From the NCBI GenBank assembly GCA_023487605.1, contig JAMDEE010000006.1, positions 1-14,791 of the forward strand: 14,791 nt of DNA, read 5' to 3'. The notes beneath the pieces were generated by a model that was not told where the DNA came from, did not search any database, and saw only the letters and a program-made list of their open reading frames with translations. Positions 1 to 6,898 of this stretch are shown in pieces; within the stretch, counting starts at the first letter, position 1; every line of letters begins with the position of its first letter. The stretch comes from Patescibacteria group bacterium (GTDB lineage: Bacteria; Patescibacteriota; Microgenomatia; Levybacterales; UBA12049). The translations under genes were made by a program, and so were the position numbers.

Positions 1-497
1 TCAGATATAATGCTAACAAAAATTTTAGACATCGGACCGGCTTTATAGTAATCAAAAGATCCAGCCAAGTAATAAGGCATTTTTCTTAACTTATTAAAGA
101 CCGTCTTCGGCAAAAACGAAGAAGCAGAACCGCCTATTTTAGCCAAAACAATGGCCAGTTTCTGTCTGGAATTAATATGTCTTATGACTGGAACACCGGT
201 TAAAATAAGTTTTGAAACCTGATCGGGATATTTATAAGTATATTTAATAGCAACCCTGCCTCCAAATGAGTGACCTATTAAAACTGGACTTTCGATCTTC
301 TTCTTTTTTATAAATCGTTCTAAAAACAGAACATAATCATCTAAATCCATATTTGCCGATTCTAATACTTCTTTGCCGAATCCTGGCATGTCTGGAGCAT
401 AAACAGCATTATTTTTATTCTCTAAAATTTTTTTTAATTGATTATATTTTGAACCGTTTAACCCCCACCCATGAAGAATTATAACTGATTGCTTCAT
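1..497 (-). CDS. Alpha/beta hydrolase, C-terminus cut by window edge
   Basis: Reading from the ATG at 497, the frame stays open for 165 codons to the window edge, so the C-terminal part, including the expected catalytic His, is not visible. The N-terminus has the strand and oxyanion HG turn typical of the fold (VIILHGWG, residues 5-12). The nucleophile elbow GHSFGG is at residues 75-80, with Ser77 as the predicted nucleophile, followed by a helix and PDQVSKLILTG, the usual next strand. This is the alpha/beta hydrolase fold (esterase, lipase or haloalkane-dehalogenase-like); the substrate cannot be told. It starts 9 bases after the glmS stop and is probably the next gene of the same transcript. 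No signal peptide is seen, so it is likely cytoplasmic. The fold is sure; the function is not. Confidence 0.85.
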   Translation of the reverse strand, partial: MKQSVIILHGWGLNGSKYNQLKKILENKNNAVYAPDMPGFGKEVLESANMDLDDYVLFLERFIKKKKIESPVLIGHSFGGRVAIKYTYKYPDQVSKLILTGVPVIRHINSRQKLAIVLAKIGGSASSFLPKTVFNKLRKMPYYLAGSFDYYKAGPMSKIFVSIIS

Positions 498-506
498 ATT
501 TAATAC

Positions 507-2297
507 CTATTTTACCGTAACGCTTTTGGCTAAATTTCTAGGTTTGTCCGGATCGTAACCTTTTTTAATCGCGATAAAATACCCCAATAGTTGGGCTGGA
601 ATAATTTGGGCAATCAAAGATGCCTGCTTAAGATCATTAATCTTAATCCAATAATCAAAAACCCTTGCTCTTTTTGGACTTATACCAATTACAAATCCTC
701 CTCGTGCTTTAATTTCAATGGCATTAGAAATAATGGCTTCATAAGTTTCATCAATCGGTGCGAAAATTATACAAGGTGTACCTTCGGAAATCAAAGCCAA
801 TGTTCCATGCTTAAGTTCTCCGCCGGCAAAACCCTCTGCATGAATATAGCTCACTTCCTTAATTTTTAAGGCCGCTTCAAGCGCGGTTGAATAAGACAAA
901 CCGCGTCCAAGTGTATAGATGTGATCAATACGGCAAAGCTTATCGGCAAGTTTTTTAATTTTCTCAATATTTTTTTTATCCAAGATTCTCCTAATTTCCC
1001 GATCTGTCTGAACCAGAAGCTTTTTTCCTTCTTTGTTTCTTCCGGCTAAAGAAAATGCCAAAAAAAGCAAGAGCGAAAGCTTAGCGGTGTAAGCCTTGGT
1101 TGAAGCTACTGCTTTTTCAGGACCGGCTCCTAAAAGTATTTTATGGTCAGCGAGTCTATAAAGGCTTGATCCCAAGGTATTTGTAATTGCCGCAACCGTA
1201 CTTTTTTTCTGTTTAGCCCGGGTTATAGGCTCAACTACATCAATCGTTTCCCCAGATTGAGAAAGAGCAATTACCAAAGACTCTCTGTTTAAAAAATTTT
1301 CCAGGTAGTTAAATTCCGAAGCAACTACCACATTAACGTGTTTATTGGCAACTGTTGAAAAAAGATATGCCCCCCCTATGCATGCATAGTAAGCAGTTCC
1401 TGCTCCGATAAAAAAAGTTCCCCGAGCATCCTTTATAATCTTAGCAAAATTTTCTATTTGATCGCCGTAATTTTCCGCAATATTGTAAATTACCTTTGGC
1501 TGATCATAAATTTCCTTAATCATAAAATGTTTATATTTTCCTTTATCGGCATCTTCCGGTTCCCAATTAACAGTTTCATAATTTATTCTTAACTTTTTTC
1601 CTTTTGGCAGAGAAAGAATTTGAATATTCTTCCCTAATATTGCCATTTCATTATCCTTTATGAATATTACTTTCCGTGTGTATTTAACAATTCCTGATGC
1701 GTCCGACGCAATAAAAAACTCGTTTTTGCCTACACCTACAACAAGAGGGGATCCATTTTTTGCAGCTATTATTTCATTCGAAACCGCGTTCATAACCACA
1801 ATCGCATTCATGCCCTTAAGTTCATTGAATGCATCACGAACAGAGGTCGCAAAACCCTCTTTTTTAAGATTTTCTTCAACAAGATGAGGAATAATTTCCG
1901 TGTCGGTTTCCGAAATAAACCTATGCCCTTTTTTTATTAATTCAGTTTTTAGCTCCTGAAAGTTTTCAACAATCCCGTTGTGAACAACTGCAATTGTTTT
2001 TGTGCAATCCAAATGCGGATGGGCATTTTTAACCGTAACTCCTCCATGAGTTGCCCAACGGGTATGTCCTATGGAGAGTTGAGAGTTGGGGGTAGAGAGT
2101 TGAGAGTTGAGTAGTGCGTTTCCGATTTTTCCAATATGTTTCTCTACAATAAAATCTTTCATCTTTAATCTTTCATCTTTAATCTTCGCCGCGATTCCCC
2201 AAGAATCGTAACCCCGATATTCAAGGAGTTTAAGCCCCTCGAGAACAATTTGTGAAGCATTATTTTGTTTTCCTACGTAACCAAAAATTCCGCACAT
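507..2297 (-). CDS. glmS: Glutamine--fructose-6-phosphate aminotransferase (isomerizing)
   Basis: This enzyme makes glucosamine-6-phosphate from fructose-6-phosphate and glutamine, the first step towards UDP-GlcNAc. I place the start at the ATG at 2297, giving MCGIFGYVG. Cys2 then becomes the N-terminal nucleophile of the class II glutaminase after Met removal. An in-frame TTG at 2342 would bury this Cys. The protein is 596 residues, close to the usual ~600. The glutaminase domain shows RGYDSWG (28-34), GHTRWATHG (77-85), HNGIVENF (106-113) and SETDTEII. Two SIS sugar-isomerase domains follow (GAGTAYYA; LSQSGETIDV; STKAYTAK; LGRGLSYSTALEAALKIKE; EGFAGGELKHG), then the C-tail DPDKPRNLAKSVTV. 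Residues ~38-50 and ~62-75 are extra loops encoded by 7-base repeats. No ribosome-binding site is evident; 168 repeat-rich bases separate it from the HAD gene upstream. Confidence 0.97.
   Translation of the reverse strand: MCGIFGYVGKQNNASQIVLEGLKLLEYRGYDSWGIAAKIKDERLKMKDFIVEKHIGKIGNALLNSQLSTPNSQLSIGHTRWATHGGVTVKNAHPHLDCTKTIAVVHNGIVENFQELKTELIKKGHRFISETDTEIIPHLVEENLKKEGFATSVRDAFNELKGMNAIVVMNAVSNEIIAAKNGSPLVVGVGKNEFFIASDASGIVKYTRKVIFIKDNEMAILGKNIQILSLPKGKKLRINYETVNWEPEDADKGKYKHFMIKEIYDQPKVIYNIAENYGDQIENFAKIIKDARGTFFIGAGTAYYACIGGAYLFSTVANKHVNVVVASEFNYLENFLNRESLVIALSQSGETIDVVEPITRAKQKKSTVAAITNTLGSSLYRLADHKILLGAGPEKAVASTKAYTAKLSLLLFLAFSLAGRNKEGKKLLVQTDREIRRILDKKNIEKIKKLADKLCRIDHIYTLGRGLSYSTALEAALKIKEVSYIHAEGFAGGELKHGTLALISEGTPCIIFAPIDETYEAIISNAIEIKARGGFVIGISPKRARVFDYWIKINDLKQASLIAQIIPAQLLGYFIAIKKGYDPDKPRNLAKSVTVK
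2074..2108 (-). repeat. Heptamer array AACTCTC inside glmS
   Basis: On the minus strand five 7-base units lie in a row: AACTCTC, AACTCTC, TACCCCC, AACTCTC, AACTCTC. The middle one is degenerate. They encode the loop around NSQLSTPNSQLS (residues ~63-74) just before the conserved GHTRWATHG of the glutaminase domain. This coding orientation has no stop in any frame, whereas the reverse complement contains TGA. Confidence 0.85.
2154..2188 (-). repeat. Heptamer array (T/G)AAAGAT inside glmS
   Basis: On the minus strand 7-base units alternate TAAAGAT and GAAAGAT, four clear copies (2154-2181) plus one degenerate copy at 2182-2188. They encode IKDERLKMKDF (residues ~39-49), a charged loop between the conserved RGYDSWGIA and the Gly-Lys turn that precedes the next conserved block. 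It lies 45 bases from the AACTCTC array in the same gene. Confidence 0.82.
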
Positions 2298-2465
2298 AAA
2301 ATAAATATTACAAATAAGCAAATAATCCAATAAACAAATCAATAATCAAATAACAAATATTATAAATCTCAAATAATTTGAAATTTAACTATTTGAAATT
2401 GATTTGCTTATTTGACATTTGTTTATTTGTTTATTAAGTTTGGTTGGTCATTAGAAATCCAATAT
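2298..2465. repeat. AT-rich degenerate heptamer-repeat gap between HAD gene and glmS
   Basis: These 168 bases are the only sizeable gap in the minus-strand cluster and are built from CAAATAA/TTTGTTTA-like words spaced about 7 bases apart. The 13-mer CAAATAAGCAAAT (2311-2323) recurs inverted at 2402-2414. AATAAACAAAT (2329-2339) recurs inverted at 2417-2427 and again at 2425-2435. The inverted copies are not nested, so I do not read them as one clean stem or a terminator. A TATAAT on the minus strand (2359-2364) could serve as a -10 for glmS, but no good -35 lies at the right distance. No gene is seen. Confidence 0.65.
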
Positions 2466-2951
2466 TCAATTATTTTTTTTCCTTACTATCTCTGCCGCTT
2501 CCATCAAATTATTCACTGTTGCATCCGGTTTAAATCCCGAAATTTCTTTTTGATTCTCTGCATAAGGACCTCTTTTTATCCAAATTACAAATACTCTTTC
2601 ATTTATATTCTTAGCAAGTTGTAAAAAATTAAGCTTGTCATCAACAAGGAAAATATTAAAAGCTCTATATTTTTTTAAAACCCAATCGATATTATCCTCT
2701 TTATTCAAAAAAATATGAACCTTTTCTTTATCAAATTGAGCATCTATTAAAGTTTTTTTTAGTTTTTCCCTTTGAAAATTATCATCTCCCTCTGAAAAAA
2801 TCCCAACTTCAGCCAATCCGCTTATTTTCTCCAAAACATCCTTTACTTCTTTATACAGTTTGTACTTTAAAAACCCGCTATCCTTAAAAGACTGTGTGTC
2901 AAAAAGCGTATAGTCTATATCGAAAAGGGCAAGAGATTTTTTTGAATACAT
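2466..2951 (-). CDS. HAD-superfamily hydrolase (phosphatase-like), small
   Basis: A 161-residue protein with the haloacid dehalogenase signatures. Motif I is FDIDYTLFDT (Asp11 nucleophile, Asp13 acid/base, Thr15). A motif II Ser is in GIFSEGD (Ser53), a basic helix follows (REKLKK, 61-66), and motif IV is FLVDD (Asp104, Asp105). The region between motifs I and II is short and there is no large cap insertion, so substrates could be bulky. No membrane segment or signal peptide is present, so it is probably cytoplasmic. The ATG is 1 base after the GNAT stop, so the two are translationally close and likely co-transcribed. The family is sure from the motifs. The substrate is unknown; a sugar phosphate or cell-wall intermediate is only a guess from the neighbours. 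Confidence 0.85.
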   Translation of the reverse strand: MYSKKSLALFDIDYTLFDTQSFKDSGFLKYKLYKEVKDVLEKISGLAEVGIFSEGDDNFQREKLKKTLIDAQFDKEKVHIFLNKEDNIDWVLKKYRAFNIFLVDDKLNFLQLAKNINERVFVIWIKRGPYAENQKEISGFKPDATVNNLMEAAEIVRKKNN

Positions 2952-2952
2952 C

Positions 2953-3387
2953 TTATAATTTCAATCTATAAATGTTTGTGTTGCGTTTTACAAAACCAAG
3001 GCGTTGATATAGTCTGTTAGCGCTTTTCCTTTCGGGCCTTGAGGTAAGATCAACGTAAGTAATTTTTTCATCCCGCGCTTTATCTATTACCGCATTCATT
3101 AATCTTGTTCCGAGACCTTTACCTCTATAATTTTCATCAATAACTACATTTTCAATGATACCTTTTTTGCCTGTCGGGACATAATAGATAATAAGAAAAG
3201 CCATGCCAACTATCCCGCCTGTTTCAGCCTTAATAATAAAAAGACGGCTGTTCGAAAAACCGATTATCTCTTTTACTTGTTTTTCTAAAAGAGAAGGTAC
3301 ACCATCATCCAATTGTCTAAGCAATCCGTTTATTGCTCCTTTTATTTCTTCGGAGTATGCCTTTACTTCTTCTATATTAAGTTTCAT
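2953..3387 (-). CDS. GNAT-family N-acetyltransferase
   Basis: A 144-residue single-domain acetyltransferase. Motif A is clear: strand IIENVVIDENY then the acetyl-CoA pyrophosphate loop RGKGLG (Arg88 to Gly93) and the following helix. Motif B is SANRLYQRLGF (122-132) with the C-terminal strand NIYRLKL. The N-terminal half has GLLRQLDDG and a central IVGMAFLIIYYV strand. It lies 7 bases downstream of a GlmU-like uridylyltransferase that lacks its own acetyltransferase domain, and 1 base upstream of the HAD gene. That context suggests it may acetylate glucosamine phosphate, as eukaryotic GNA1 does. However, the TSRPERKSAN...LYQRLGF pattern is common in general bacterial GNATs, so the acceptor is unproven. 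A protein or small-amine acetyltransferase remains possible. Confidence 0.88.
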   Translation of the reverse strand: MKLNIEEVKAYSEEIKGAINGLLRQLDDGVPSLLEKQVKEIIGFSNSRLFIIKAETGGIVGMAFLIIYYVPTGKKGIIENVVIDENYRGKGLGTRLMNAVIDKARDEKITYVDLTSRPERKSANRLYQRLGFVKRNTNIYRLKL

Positions 3388-3394
3388 ACCATAA

Positions 3395-4135
3395 TTAAGC
3401 TTGGAGAAACATCTTTTCCGCTTCTTTTAATTCATCGGGTGTATTAACTCCTCTCCATGGGATGTTTCCCGCAGAAAATGTATCTACCTTTTTATGATTT
3501 TTTAAAGCTAAACCAATAAGACTTGTCAGGTAATACTCTCCCGTAAGCTTACTTTTCTTAACTTTTTTTAGATATTTTTTAAGAAAATCTGCTTTAAAAA
3601 TATAACAAGCAGGATTAATTTCCTTGATTTTTTTCTGATCTTGATTAGCATCTTTTTCTTCAACTATCTCTGTAATTTCTCCTTTTTTATTTCTTATTAT
3701 TCTGCCTAAACCATAAGGATTCTTTACGTTTATCGTTAAAAGAGTAATAGAAGATCTAGACTTAACATGTTTTTTTATTAACTCTTTAATAATTGCTTTA
3801 GTATAGAAAGCAGAATCATCACCCTGCAGGACTACTAAATCTGTCATACTTTCTGGAATTTTCCTAAACGCGCATGAAAGAGCATGAGCCGTACCCAAAC
3901 GTTTACGCTGATAGACGAAAACGACATCGGTAAACCTTAAGATATTCATCACTGATTTTTGGGCAAATCCAACCACAACTATAATTGGCTTTAGTTTACT
4001 CTTAACTAATAATTCTACCGTATGAAGAACCATCGGCTTGTCGCCAAGCGGCAGTATAACCTTATTCTTTGCCACTCTTAATTTCATCCGCGACCCTTTA
4101 CCTGCGGCCAATATAACCGCGCCTATCCTGTTCAT
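3395..4135 (-). CDS. glmU: GlmU-type UDP-sugar pyrophosphorylase, uridylyltransferase domain only
   Basis: A nucleotidyltransferase that should transfer UMP from UTP to a hexosamine-1-phosphate, most likely GlcNAc-1-P. Motifs match the N-terminal half of GlmU in order: VILAAGKGSRM (7-17), LPLGDKPM, QRKRLGTAHAL (76-86), the metal-binding Asp in LQGDDS (103-108), NPYGLGRIIR (139-148), VEEKDANQ (158-165), LTGEYYLTSL (197-206) and RGVNTPDEL. At 246 residues it stops where GlmU would begin its left-handed beta-helix acetyltransferase domain, which is absent. I use the ATG at 4135, 4 bases after the murA stop; a TTG at 4147 overlapping murA would add four residues. Other family members (TTP- or CTP-using) are possible, but the GTAHAL and NPxGxGRI set favours GlmU. 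Confidence 0.88.
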   Translation of the reverse strand: MNRIGAVILAAGKGSRMKLRVAKNKVILPLGDKPMVLHTVELLVKSKLKPIIVVVGFAQKSVMNILRFTDVVFVYQRKRLGTAHALSCAFRKIPESMTDLVVLQGDDSAFYTKAIIKELIKKHVKSRSSITLLTINVKNPYGLGRIIRNKKGEITEIVEEKDANQDQKKIKEINPACYIFKADFLKKYLKKVKKSKLTGEYYLTSLIGLALKNHKKVDTFSAGNIPWRGVNTPDELKEAEKMFLQA

Positions 4136-4139
4136 AAAT

Positions 4140-5480
4140 TTATTCAATAACCCTTTCTATCTGTGCTCCCAGCTTGTTTAATCTCTTATCAAAATTTTCA
4201 TAACCTCTGTCTAAATGTTCTACTCCAAAAATTATACTGGTTCCCGAAGCGCACAACGCGCCAAGAACTAATGTTGCTCCTGCTCTAAGATCAGATATCT
4301 CAATAACCGCGTTATGAAGATTTGACGGTCCAAAAATCTTTACCGCATGAAAATAATCTATCTTGTTGTCTTCAAGATTAAAGTTATAAAATTTTCTGGG
4401 ATTCTTAACAATAGGGTTAAAAAAATCTATATGCGCGCCCATTTTACGAAGTTCTGAAACATACCCAAATCTATTTTCATAAACCGTCTCGTGTATGGTT
4501 GACTTACCTTTTGCCTGGGTCATTAAAATAGCCCATGGAGCCTGCCAATCTGTCATAAAACCGGGATAAGAAGATGTAGCAATATCTGTCGGATAAATGG
4601 CTTTCTTGGCATAAAACCTTATTGTCTGATCTTTATATTCTACTCCTCCTCCAGCTTTTTCCAACATATTGATAAAATCCGAAAGATAGGGGATGTCGGC
4701 GTTTTCTACAGTGATATCTCCGCCTGTTAAAACAGCCGCTACCCCGAAGGTGACTATCTCATTTCTATCCGGACCGATACTAAATGTTGTACCGTGAAGT
4801 TTTTCTACGCCCTCGATCACTATTTCACGTGGATTAACCCTTGTAATTTTTGCTCCCATTTGATTTAAAAGTTTTATTAATTCATCAACTTCCGGTTCTT
4901 CCGCCGCATTCTTAAGAACGGTTTTCCCTAAGGCTAAAACTCCTGCTAAAATCAGAGTTTCTGTTCCTGTATGAGTGTTCTTTTCAAAAGAGTATTCCAT
5001 TCCTTTAAGTCTTTGTACCGAAGACTTATTAAATTTTGAATAGAAATAACCATCGGAACTATTGTAAACAATGGAGGCACCCATTTTTCTTAGTCCTTTA
5101 ATTGTTCTGTCTATCGGTCTTGCCCCAATCCTACATCCTCCGGGATTTGGCACAATAGCCTTTCCGGTTCTTGATAGAAGCGGAACTAAAAACATCGAGG
5201 AAGTCCTAATTCTTGCAGCAGTTTCCAACAGAATTTTATTGGTTTTAATTTGTTTAAGACAAACAGAAACCGTGTGATCGGTTATTTTTACCTCTCCCCC
5301 TAATTCTTTAATAATTTCAATATTGACAAAGAGATCTGAAATAAGAGGCACATTATTTATAATAACTGCTTCATCCGTTAAGCATGCCGCAACCAGAGCT
5401 TTCAAGGCAACATTTTTTGCTCCCGAAACTCTTACTGTCCCTCTTAATTTTTTTCCGCCTGTTACAATTAATTTTTCCAT
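4140..5480 (-). CDS. murA: UDP-N-acetylglucosamine 1-carboxyvinyltransferase
   Basis: Adds enolpyruvate from PEP to UDP-GlcNAc, the committed step of peptidoglycan synthesis, in the cytoplasm. The 446 residues form the two-lobed inside-out EPSP-synthase fold. Lys22 and Asn23 of the conserved SGAKN are present. The flexible loop reads PNPGGCRIGARP with Cys116, the equivalent of the fosfomycin-targeted Cys115, so no Asp substitution of the natural-resistance type is present. Downstream are GTETLILAG, YPGFMTDWQAP with its catalytic Asp, and DLRAGATLVLGAL near the C-terminus. Its start overlaps the end of murC by 13 bases and the glmU-like gene follows directly, which points to one transcript. 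Between residues ~345 and 385 the sequence is longer than usual (IVKNPRKFYNFNLEDNK), a probable surface loop. Confidence 0.97.
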   Translation of the reverse strand: MEKLIVTGGKKLRGTVRVSGAKNVALKALVAACLTDEAVIINNVPLISDLFVNIEIIKELGGEVKITDHTVSVCLKQIKTNKILLETAARIRTSSMFLVPLLSRTGKAIVPNPGGCRIGARPIDRTIKGLRKMGASIVYNSSDGYFYSKFNKSSVQRLKGMEYSFEKNTHTGTETLILAGVLALGKTVLKNAAEEPEVDELIKLLNQMGAKITRVNPREIVIEGVEKLHGTTFSIGPDRNEIVTFGVAAVLTGGDITVENADIPYLSDFINMLEKAGGGVEYKDQTIRFYAKKAIYPTDIATSSYPGFMTDWQAPWAILMTQAKGKSTIHETVYENRFGYVSELRKMGAHIDFFNPIVKNPRKFYNFNLEDNKIDYFHAVKIFGPSNLHNAVIEISDLRAGATLVLGALCASGTSIIFGVEHLDRGYENFDKRLNKLGAQIERVIE

Positions 5481-6889
5481 TTTAATTTCTCACTTATCTT
5501 ATAAACATCTCCTGCCCCCATAGTTATAATAACAGTATCCCCGCCGAAGCTTTCTTGAGAAATATATTTTACCACACTTAAGAGACTTGGCAAAAATAGA
5601 GCATTAGTTTTCTGATTGTTAATTTCGCTGGTTAAAAGTTTAGAAGAAACCGTTTGATCCGATTTTTCACGGGAAGATGAGTAAATATTAAGTAAAATTA
5701 CTGTATTTGCATCGGAAAAAGATCTTGCAAATTCATCAAAAAGCGACTTTGTCCTGGAATAAGTATGCGGCTGGAATATACAAATTATTTTACTTTTTGG
5801 ATAAACCTTCCTGAAAGCCTTAAGACTGTTCTTGATTTCGGTCGGATGATGTGCGTAATCATCGTAAACCAAGGCTCCTGTCTCAAGCTGTCCAATATAT
5901 TCAAACCGTCTTTTCGTTCCGGAAAATTTTTTAAGTCCGTCTTTTATATCCCCTATTTCTATACCCAATTCTAAACAGGCGGCAATTGCCCCAAATGCAT
6001 TTAACACATTGTGTTCTCCCGGCACTTGTAAGACAAATTCTCCTAGCTCAAGATTTCTTTTCCGTACCCTAAAAAAAGTCTTGCCCGAAGAAAAAGATAT
6101 TCTCGAAATTGAAAAATCATTAGTCTCATTAAATCCAAACGTAACAATATTTCTCTTGTACTGTCGAATAAGTTTCTGACACTGCGGGTCGTCCCCAGCA
6201 ATGACTAAGATTCCGTTTAAAGGCAAATTATTAGCAAACTCCAAAAACGCCCGGCGAACCTCGTCAATTGACGGATATAAATCCGGATGATCAAATTCTA
6301 TGTTTGTAAAAACCGAAAGTACTGGATACTGCCACAAAAATTTAGCTGTTTTATCAAAATTTGGCTCGGTTGCATATTCGTCAGCCTCTGCCACAAAATA
6401 TTTCCCCTGTCCCAGATGTCCGGGCAGTCCAAGAGGAAAAATAGAACCTGTACCAATGGCAAAAGACGGATCAAGACCCGCTTCTTTTATAATTGTTGCA
6501 ATCATTGCCGCTGTTGTTGTCTTGCCATGACAACCAGCAACGGAGATACCCTCAAATTTTCTCTTAAATATATCCCCTTTCATAAATTCTCCCACTGCTC
6601 TACCTTGCAGCCAAATTTCTATTCCCAGTTTTCTTGCTTCTTGAACTTCAATGTTGTTTAATCCCCCGTGAGCACCTGTTGCAATAACCAAATCAATCCC
6701 CTTAACATGAGATTTTGAAAAGTCGGAAAACCATTCTATTCCGGCTTTTTCTAAAGACTCATCTGTTATAAATCTATCTTTTATGTCAGAACCGGTAACT
6801 CTAAACCCTGCCTGTTTTGCAATAATTGCGAGCGGGGTCATTCCAACTCCTTTTATCCCGACGAAGTGTATTGAATGCAGTTTTTTCAT
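5468..6889 (-). CDS. murC: UDP-N-acetylmuramate--L-alanine ligase (MurC) with some Mpl-like middle motifs
   Basis: An ATP-dependent Mur ligase that should attach L-Ala to UDP-MurNAc. It has 473 residues. The N-terminal Rossmann motif is IHFVGIKGVGMTPLA with VTGSD (7-35), the UDP-MurNAc domain. The ATP loop is AGCHGKTTTAAM (118-129). The metal/ATP motif reads EADEY (168-172), followed by NIEFDHPDLYPS (196-207). The C-terminal domain has YDDYAHHPTEIK and FQPHTYSRT, both MurC hallmarks. The middle differs from standard MurC (EADESD, NIExDH): EADEY...FDKTAKF and NIEFDHPD recall the recycling ligase Mpl. I keep MurC because the C-terminal motifs are MurC-type and the gene sits in the dcw cluster. 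The start is 9 bases after the murE stop. Confidence 0.9.
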   Translation of the reverse strand: MKKLHSIHFVGIKGVGMTPLAIIAKQAGFRVTGSDIKDRFITDESLEKAGIEWFSDFSKSHVKGIDLVIATGAHGGLNNIEVQEARKLGIEIWLQGRAVGEFMKGDIFKRKFEGISVAGCHGKTTTAAMIATIIKEAGLDPSFAIGTGSIFPLGLPGHLGQGKYFVAEADEYATEPNFDKTAKFLWQYPVLSVFTNIEFDHPDLYPSIDEVRRAFLEFANNLPLNGILVIAGDDPQCQKLIRQYKRNIVTFGFNETNDFSISRISFSSGKTFFRVRKRNLELGEFVLQVPGEHNVLNAFGAIAACLELGIEIGDIKDGLKKFSGTKRRFEYIGQLETGALVYDDYAHHPTEIKNSLKAFRKVYPKSKIICIFQPHTYSRTKSLFDEFARSFSDANTVILLNIYSSSREKSDQTVSSKLLTSEINNQKTNALFLPSLLSVVKYISQESFGGDTVIITMGAGDVYKISEKLKWKN

Positions 6890-6898
6890 TCTTAAATC

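Noticed and set aside
2074..2188. Tandem repeats as a CRISPR array
   Set aside because: Units are 7 bases with no spacers and lie inside an intact conserved reading frame.
2298..2342. TTG at 2342 as an upstream glmS start, adding 15 residues
   Set aside because: It would place residues before the MCGI motif, whose Cys must be N-terminal for glutaminase activity; the codons lie in repeat-like DNA.
2311..2414. Inverted 13-mers as a transcription terminator hairpin
   Set aside because: The arms are 78 bases apart, AT-rich and not nested with the second inverted pair; there is no GC stem with a T run.
4136..4147. TTG at 4147 as the glmU-like start, overlapping murA
   Set aside because: The ATG at 4135 directly precedes the conserved NRIGAVILAAG and sits 4 bases after the murA stop. 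An AAAGGG lies near the TTG, so it is not fully excluded.
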